Source: Narthecium ossifragum (Eukaryota; Streptophyta; Magnoliopsida; Dioscoreales; Nartheciaceae). Taken from it: a DNA stretch of 64,000 nucleotides. A program made the translations under genes and the position numbers. Position 1 is the first letter of the stretch; each line of letters starts with the position of its first letter. Shown one piece after another: positions 57,601 through 64,000 of this stretch. A model generated the notes under the pieces. The model was given only the letters and a program-made list of their open reading frames with translations, was not told the DNA's origin and ran no database searches. The DNA lies in NCBI GenBank assembly GCA_963920575.1, contig OY986963.1, forward strand, positions 6,300,896 to 6,364,895, read 5' to 3'.

Positions 57601-60600
57601 GACATGAAGTAATCCCTACATGCCGAACCTATATAACCTGATTCTTTGTTCCAACAGACCAATAGTCATCATACCCATATCTCCATCTAAATGCAAGCAC
57701 AGAGTAGCAGATTGTCCAGCACCAGTTTTAAATGAGAACATATGAAAAATGCATATGATAAGTACACCCAGTTATCCCCTGCATCAGCATCAATCCCCTT
57801 TGAAACAAGGACAAAAATTGACAAAAGGTATACACTTCAAGCATGCACTGCCATAAACTCAAAGTTTTGAAGTTAGATGCCCCTTAGAAACAGCAACACA
57901 AGTCTCAATATAACACTGTTATAAAAGCTAGCAACTTAAAAACTGTCGATTTTGGAAGACTTAATAATAGCAGAAATAAGACATGATCTCCTTTGACGAG
58001 CCAAATTGACCTCTCATCTACATGATACAAAAACTGTATACAGAACATTGGAATCATAGATTGTCAGGATTTGGCACGAAGTATGCTGATCAGCACAGGC
58101 TGACACTACATGTGTAGTGCCTGAAACTTAATGGCACAATAAGTTTTGGTGCGGTCAAAACTGAAATCCATGATTAGAATTTTTACCCAAATGTAGAAAA
58201 ACCGGAAAGCTCTAAAGACCTATCCTCGTAATCTTAAGAATCAAGAAGTCAATACATATTTACAATCATGTCCTTCATGATCACATCTCCATATTCCATT
58301 CAAAATAACCGTTCTAAATCCATGATTCCCTGATACTTCCATTTCACATAACCATGCTATATTTTCCCTTAATTCGTTATACTTGACTTACATGAGTGAT
58401 TACGCATGTAAAAACCTCATACAAAATACTAGAGGCAAAGGTTACATGTCACAATAGAATTAGGTAGAGAACACTATACACAAACATAAAGGAAAAAAAA
58501 CACAAAATTGGAAGCTCTGCACTCACTTTTCAAGGTTGAGAACATAAGTTGCCTGGCTTGAAGAGGATCTGGCGTTGACATGAAGAACAACCAAATAATT
58601 CAAGAGATTAAGCAAACTTTCACTAGTTCGAACCACGACCCTACCCCAAGAAGAGGATTGCTTTTCTGTATTTTCCTGACAATGCAATTCCGAGGAAAGT
58701 AAAGAATTAGGCAATGAATGCTCATCATGTGGAACAGCTATAGGATACAGTGATTTCTTCATAACAAGACCCCATCCTGATGCAAAATGCTCATGTAGAA
58801 CCTGTAAGGAAAAAATCTTGTCAAAATATGCCCTAAATATGAAGTAAATATTTAGAAGCGCACAACACCAACGTGACAGCACTTGACAATACAAACAAAC
58901 AACATTAACATTTTTTATCACCCAAAGAGGACCACCACAAACAAGGGATGAGAAAGAAGTTTGGAGAAAGGGGAAGGAAGGAAGGAAGGAGGTCACGGTA
59001 TTATGAATTTACATACAGCTTCCTCATGTAGAACAGTGTCACAAAGAAATTCACATGAAATGCTGTGCATGGAGAGTATCTTTCGGCATATTGGCCTATG
59101 CCCTATCAGCTCTTTCACATATCCAGCTGCGCTTATATATGGCAAAGAGTAGCTAATTAAGAGAGATAAGAACTTCTTCAACTTTTCACTAGTGGCATGA
59201 ATGCACCAAGTATCAGTATTTTTGCAAAGAAGCCACCAGATTGCAATGGGCAATGAATTTTCATTCAAGGAGCAAACAACCAAATCCCAATGATCTTTGC
59301 TCATGGATGATATCTCTTCACTCTCGCTAACTCTATCATTGTTTCTGGAGGTATATTGTAGCGCAGAAGACATAGACGATAGGCATGATGTTAGGAAATT
59401 GGTCAGGTCTTTTGCCTCCTTTATGGAATCCTTAACATGTTGTTTCCACTTTTTGCTCGATTTGCGGCCATGAGAATCATAAAGCAGCTGTTTTTTACCC
59501 CGCCGTAAATCCCACTTTTTGGAGTGCTTAATTTGCAGTTTCCACTTTTTGCTCAACTTGCAGAAATAAAAATGCTTTAGCAGCTGTTTTTTACCCAGCC
59601 GTTTCCACTTTTTGCTCAATTTGCGGGAATGAGAATCCTTTACCAGCTGTTGTTTGACCATACCTGAGTCCCAGTGATTTCTGAACTCAAAAGCTTTAAT
59701 CTGTCTGTTCAATTCAACAAGCCTCTGCATAGCCATGACATGTAACACATAAACAAGTGGAGCACAGCCTCCAGGATTGCCTGAAATAAATAGTTCAGAA
59801 AGATTTTGGATGATGTCAGCAAGGGCAATGGACGGTCTAGCTAACCAGGAGAAATAGCCTTCAACAAGCCAGTCAGGCGAACACATCCGCCAATCGCTTC
59901 CACAAGACATAGCAAACGAACTCCCCATTGCTTCTGACGCCTTCCGTGATAAATCAGGTGGCATGAGGCTAATTAATTTAGGGTGCAAGTGTCTGCAAGA
60001 AATGTACATGCGAAAGAAAAAGACAAAAACCCAGGTCATGCACCTTGGTCTAGTCCAGAAACCTGTTCCACATTCATCCCTTTCACCATCAGATAATTTT
60101 CTGCCTGTAACAGAAACAATGAAATCGCCAACACTATTTGATTGATTTTTCACCAAGGTACTCAAGGTTGGCCTAATTATATTCATCAAATTCTCAACAG
60201 AGTTCCCAATGACAACACTATTTGTTGCAGTAACAGGCAAAAAATTCAGAAGATCCGCATATATTTCAGAGAAAAATCTTCCTGTAATTTCAGCTTGGAA
60301 ATCTAAATCTGGCATTCTGCTAGTTGTGTAATTGGCTTCACCCAACTTTTCTCCATCACTCCATACAGAACCAAGTCTCAACCATTCCAACAAATCTGCC
60401 ATATCTGCTATAAGCTGTTGAATACATCCACTGGATTGCCCTTCTGGTATTGACCTGATACCATTAGTAATCGCAAGTTGGAACTCCTGGGATTCAAACA
60501 AAGTTGCAACTGATTTCAAACAGACTGTGGAGGACAAAGATGACGAAGGAGACACCAAATAACCTGCTGAAACAGCATCAAGAGAAACCGCTAAGAGCCT

Positions 60601-63600
60601 CATGGCCTTACACAGGGCAAATAATGGATTACTAACCTACAAAGAGAAATTTACACTTTAATACATGGCAAATTGAGCTCGAAAGATAAACATAGAAAAG
60701 CGATCTTTCAGGACAACACACTAGAAATAATTCAAGAAAATATGAACTTGTCCCATTGTGCTTTTGAGTGTTTTCAAAATGTACGTTTGCGATATTAGTA
60801 TGATAGAGGGCTCCATGGAATTAGCATAGCTGAAGTCTTCATAATCTTTTATCTTAATCCTTTAACAACATAATAAGGCAAGCAATGGCACATATAAAGA
60901 ACCAAGATCAGCCAGAAACTACATGGAAACTTATTATAACTGGTATCCGAACAAATTAGGATGAATCCAAATCAAGGACACATTGCGAGCAGGAATACCC
61001 TAGTAACTGAAGACCTTACTAACTTTGCACTTTAAGTTAATGCAACTCTCGAGAAACCTGATAACTCTCATATAGGTTGAGAGAAATTCACAAAAACAGG
61101 GAAAACTAGATGAATGCAATAAGGGAATTGTCTCCATTAGTAAGGCGCAAACTTTAAGACAAGACTAAGGCAACACGGGAAAGAAGCATAATGCACCAAA
61201 ATGAGGAAGAGGGATTAACAATATCCAGGTAGGCGATGACTCCTTGGAAGGATAAAAACCAAACAAATATTTCTGGATGTCCAGAAAAACATGATGACTG
61301 AGTAGCAGTGGCGGCTCCAGAATTTTCAATCAGCGGGGTCAAAGAAAAATCATGTGAAAAAAATATTATAATTTAAATCACATATAAAATAAGCCAAATC
61401 ATGATCAAAATTAAATCATACTATATTGATATGTGGTGAGCACTAACCAATTGAAAAGTTCAATTTATATATATGATGTAATAAATCAAATAATTATTTG
61501 CAGGAAAAAGGTAGTGGTAGTTTTAAAGAGAGAGAGAGAGTGAGGGAGAGAAATTTCTTTTTGAGAGAGGCAATTACATGGAGGTAGGGGTGTCATTCAT
61601 TATTTTTCAATGGGTGCATTAGCTCAATAATTATGTCTTATGTGAAGTAATAATAAATTTGAGGGGGTGCAATTGACCCCCCTCAACATAAGGTAGCGCC
61701 GCCCATGCTGAGTAACTTAGACCATTCTTTCATGTCAATATGGAGAATATGAATTAAAGCATGATATATCATCTCTTCGTCAGTAACTGCTTACTTTATA
61801 CATGTTTAGTGCGTAATTTACTTTCAATCTTGGAATTGACTGGAATAGCAAGAAATGTGACTGGTTCAGGTCTTCACTACTCACCCCACCTGTATATGCT
61901 CCTTCACAGCTCTCTTTACTTTAGAACAAGGTTTAGTCAAAAAATTTAGCTACTTATAGGCTTCCATTGATCCTTTATCCCAAGTTGCCTACATGATAAA
62001 TTTAAGATACAAACGATTAAAGACTACTCCAGTCAAATTATCAGTATCAGACCCTCCCACTGCTCAGAAGAGCCAGCCAGCCAACCAGCAACTAATGAAT
62101 CCACACCCACCATGCACTAGAATTTCTCAGCATTAAATCCCATTCCCAACCCCCAGGTCCATTTAGGGGCTGTTTGGATACCGCAGATCCACGGGATCCG
62201 CGGTATCCAGGGGACGGAATCCGCAGGAGCGGATTCCGCCCCCAGCGTCCGCTCGATTCGAGCGGACGCCGAAAATGGGATCCGCCCGATCCCGCGGATC
62301 CACCGGGATCCGGCGGTGCCAAACGGACCCTTAGTCAAACACCAACCGGAGGTTAGGAGTGACAGATATTCACTATGGTTAAAGCTTAATCATTTGAAAT
62401 TTTATTCACAGGACATGATCTGTCTAGATATCTATTCCACTGACCTGGCGATGTTCGCTGTAGACATCAATTAGTTGGCAGCCAAACTTTATGATCTCAG
62501 AATTCAGGGAGGAAGAGGGTTTTGCATCATCAACAGAAACATAGAGAGACACTGAAGAAAGCAGCATTACCCACAAACTTACTAAGTCATCCCCAACTAC
62601 TTTATGTTCAATTTCTAAAAAATTCCTCAAGATCACAATAACCTCCGTAACTAACAAACGTAAAATCCTTTTCAGTCGTCCATCATCTACTTTTAGTGCT
62701 GACGACCATAGTTGATTTATCTTTTCTGAGATGGAAAAGGTTATGCTGCAGATATTTTTCAAGAAATTAAAATGCGTTCTCTCGTCAGAATCTTCCAGCC
62801 GTGCATATAGTTTTTCTTGAATAAAGCTTGCAAGAATCTCTTTCACAGATTTCAGCATGCAGTGGGCTTCAATTAATCTGATTTCTAGGACCTCTCCAAT
62901 GCCCAAGAACTCCGTCTCCGCAAATCTCTTGCACTCAAACAACAAAGGTTCCATAAGCTGCATGAACACATCAAATGCTGGTTTACTAGATTCCCGAGCT
63001 TCTGGAGATACCTCAATTCCTTTGCTGAGAGACTGGTCACCTTTCGACAACAAAGAAGTGCCCTCTCGAGCCTTAACTCTGCTAATGAACAAACGAAGTA
63101 GGTAGCCAAAACCACCGAGTGCAGCTGCCTTCCTTTCCCTGATGATCTTCTCTAACTGCTGAAAGAAGTGCCTGTGATAACTTTGATTAATCCCCTTTAG
63201 TTCTCTTGCCTCCTGCTTCACATTAGAATTCCTCAAGCTCGAGAACCCACTAATATGGACAGGATGAAACAACCCATTTGATACCACATCCTCTACAATC
63301 TTCACTAAGCAACCCGATTGTTCATATTTGCTAGCACCTGTCTTCAAGTGCAACAAAACCAAAAATTCCAATAATGGTTCAAGAAGCCGATCCACGAAAA
63401 CGAGAAAAATATTTTTAGGATTTGGGTGAAATCTAAGAAAGCTAGCAAAATGTTCGAGCAGAAGACTAGAAAGGCTCAAGAGAACTTCAGCACTGGAAGA
63501 CTGACTACTCTCCTCATTCGACAAAATCCTTGGCACAATATTAGTCACCTCAGCTGAGCATGAAACCCATAACTCCACGGCTGCTTTGTGGAAAGCTTTA

Positions 63601-63966
63601 TCTTTTGATGAAAAAACTAACTTGAGACACTCTAAAGCTTGCTCAAAGAGCTGATTATACCCCCTCGGATCATCTTCATTGGACGCAGATGATGCATGTC
63701 TCAATACACAGGCAATGGACTTAAGTAAATTAGGAGAAACGACAAGCGAGGACCTCTCTAAACAAAATCGAAGAACTACCCAACATCTAAAATCCAAGCA
63801 AGAACCCGTAAGTTCCAAACTTTTACTTTCTTTATCAACATTCGTCAACCGAAATTGAATCCAATCGCCAAGAAATGCCACTAACCGCGATACAGAAACG
63901 GGCCCCTGCCCTCCGTCCCCACAATTAGCATCGGAGCGCACGAAATCGAAGGCCAGGTCGATCTTC
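48674..63966 (-). CDS. URB2: Urb2/Npa2-family ribosome-biogenesis protein (5' end beyond window)
   Basis: Exons in order: 63966-62445, 60636-59017, 58801-58527, 56423-54628, 54314-53966, 52521-52359, 49205-49102, 48946-48855, 48750-48674. All junctions are GT-AG and phases agree, giving about 1998 residues; the exon before 63966 is outside, since the sequence there is an acceptor (GGTGCAG) and the frame starts one base into a codon. The large helical N-terminal region is poorly conserved. The end carries the Urb2/Npa2 C-terminal domain: NLVAAVLNIIIHLRNPRIF, WEVEEAVKCASFFRRIYEE, IRQQKDVYGRYSFHFL, VDEELRPGIYSLIDICKPTD and APCRSTLANLLHDYRLHFQY. Yeast Urb2 acts in early 60S pre-rRNA processing in the nucleolus; the same role is inferred. 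A Lys/Trp-rich repeat lies in the second visible exon, and its introns hold several transposons. Confidence 0.9.
50074..50161 (+). mobile_element. 88-bp 5'-truncated LINE in a URB2 intron
   Basis: Flanked by AAAGGATTCATG at 50062-50073 and 50162-50173 (12-bp target duplication) and ending in poly(T)-like CTTTTTTTTTAAA after GCCTTCGGGCTTACC, a LINE tail sequence. Only the tail survives. Confidence 0.7.
50353..51910. mobile_element. Terminal-inverted-repeat element with GC-rich cargo (MULE-like) in a URB2 intron
   Basis: Left TIR (50353-50450) starts TAGGGTTTTTGACTTATGAA; the reverse complement of the right end (51815-51910) starts TAGGGTTTTTTACTTATGAA and follows the left one for about 95 bp with few differences. 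The AT-rich ends enclose GC-rich DNA (50620-51760) with codon-like composition, as in Pack-MULEs that carry host gene fragments. Open frames such as 50887-51303 and 51486-51695 have no recognised domain. No clean 9-bp target duplication was found, so the superfamily is inferred from long TIRs and cargo. Confidence 0.7.
53241..53425 (+). mobile_element. Short Helitron-like element, copy B, in a URB2 intron
   Basis: Starts A|TCCTTATATGAGG, shares GGTTATAAGT and TTGTCCTACGTGG with the other copies, and ends with the imperfect hairpin CTGCCA-TG-TGACAG (53399-53412), then GGGGCACAA and CTAG|T. Length 185 bp. The element is in antisense orientation to URB2. Confidence 0.65.
59440..59661 (-). repeat. 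Lys/Trp-rich internal coding repeat in URB2
   Basis: The coding DNA repeats TTTCCACTTTTTGCT (plus-strand sense) near 59443, 59539 and 59602, and CAGCTGTTTTTTACCC-like words twice. The protein shows three degenerate copies of a (K)KQLL...KLSKKWK unit of about 22-32 residues. The frame is open throughout, so it is translated if the gene is expressed. Confidence 0.8.
61306..61707. mobile_element. 402-bp hAT-type MITE in a URB2 intron
   Basis: Begins CAGTGGCGGCTCC and ends AGCGCCGCCCATG, an imperfect terminal inverted repeat. The 8-bp flanks are CTGAGTAG (61298-61305) and CTGAGTAA (61708-61715), seven of eight matching, as for hAT insertion. The interior is AT-rich with a (GA)n run and a GGGGGTGCAATTGACCCCCC palindrome near the right end. 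Confidence 0.7.
62166..62330. mobile_element. 165-bp GC-rich Harbinger/Tourist-type MITE in a URB2 intron
   Basis: The left end GGGGCTGTTTGGATACCG and the reversed right end GGGTCCGTTTGGCACCG form terminal inverted repeats. TTA flanks it on both sides (62163-62165 and 62331-62333), the target of PIF/Harbinger elements. Nearly the whole element is palindromic; its centre has 12-nt arms GCGTCCGCTCGA and TCGAGCGGACGC separated by one base. Confidence 0.8.
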
Positions 63967-64000
63967 CTGCACCAAGATCCAATGTAAACATAAAAAGAAA

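Noticed and set aside
63939..63941. Start codon of the URB2 reading here
   Set aside because: The codon is GTG within an exon that begins at a splice acceptor (63966); the true start must be in an upstream exon outside the window.
54620..63966. Several separate minus-strand genes between 54 and 64 kb
   Set aside because: All large frames connect by GT-AG introns with matching phases into a single URB2 protein of the expected length.
1..64000. CRISPR arrays, bacterial operons, rRNA genes or viral insertions
   Set aside because: No regularly spaced identical repeats, no rRNA sequence and no viral replication or coat-protein motifs were seen; the DNA is plant nuclear in character.

Overview
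This window is plant nuclear DNA, most likely from a non-grass monocot. The evidence is split genes with GT-AG introns, long AT-rich spacers, first exons far richer in GC than later exons (clearest in the ATP sulfurylase and esterase genes), and dense remnants of plant CACTA, Ty1-copia, LINE, Mutator-like, hAT, Harbinger and Helitron elements. The species cannot be named from sequence alone.

Layout. 1-12 kb is gene-poor spacer: (AT)n microsatellites, a (CT)n-containing tandem repeat, Helitron-like copies, copia LTR pieces, a LINE ORF1 (DUF4283) pseudogene split by an LTR, an unidentified broken ORF and a 5'-truncated LINE with a 17-bp target duplication. 12.06-18.12 kb is one CACTA element with both termini and a 3-bp target duplication; its transposase genes are broken. 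18.4-20.7 kb (minus) is a two-exon SGNH/SASA carbohydrate-esterase gene with repeat-rich upstream DNA. 21-29 kb is repeat-rich, including a Mutator-like region that holds a near-perfect giant inverted repeat (about 1.2-kb arms).

29.45-41.53 kb (plus) is a complete 19-exon gene for a chloroplast PPR protein of the MRL1 type (1115 aa as reconstructed). 43.52-46.98 kb (plus) is a complete five-exon plastid-type ATP sulfurylase gene (497 aa). 48.67 kb to the right edge (minus) is an Urb2/Npa2 ribosome-biogenesis gene, nine exons in view (about 1998 residues), with its first exon outside the window. ATP sulfurylase and URB2 are convergent.

The genes serve separate cell functions: rbcL mRNA maturation in the chloroplast, plastid sulfate activation, nucleolar rRNA processing, and cell-wall or extracellular ester hydrolysis. 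What unites the window is the way small non-autonomous elements fill introns and promoters. URB2 introns alone hold a terminal-inverted-repeat element of about 1.56 kb, a Helitron, a mini-LINE, an hAT MITE and a palindromic Harbinger-type MITE. The most unusual features are the 26.2-28.7 kb foldback, the Lys/Trp-rich internal repeat in URB2, and the short-Helitron family defined by terminal hairpins. I assigned everything by reading; no database search was run.
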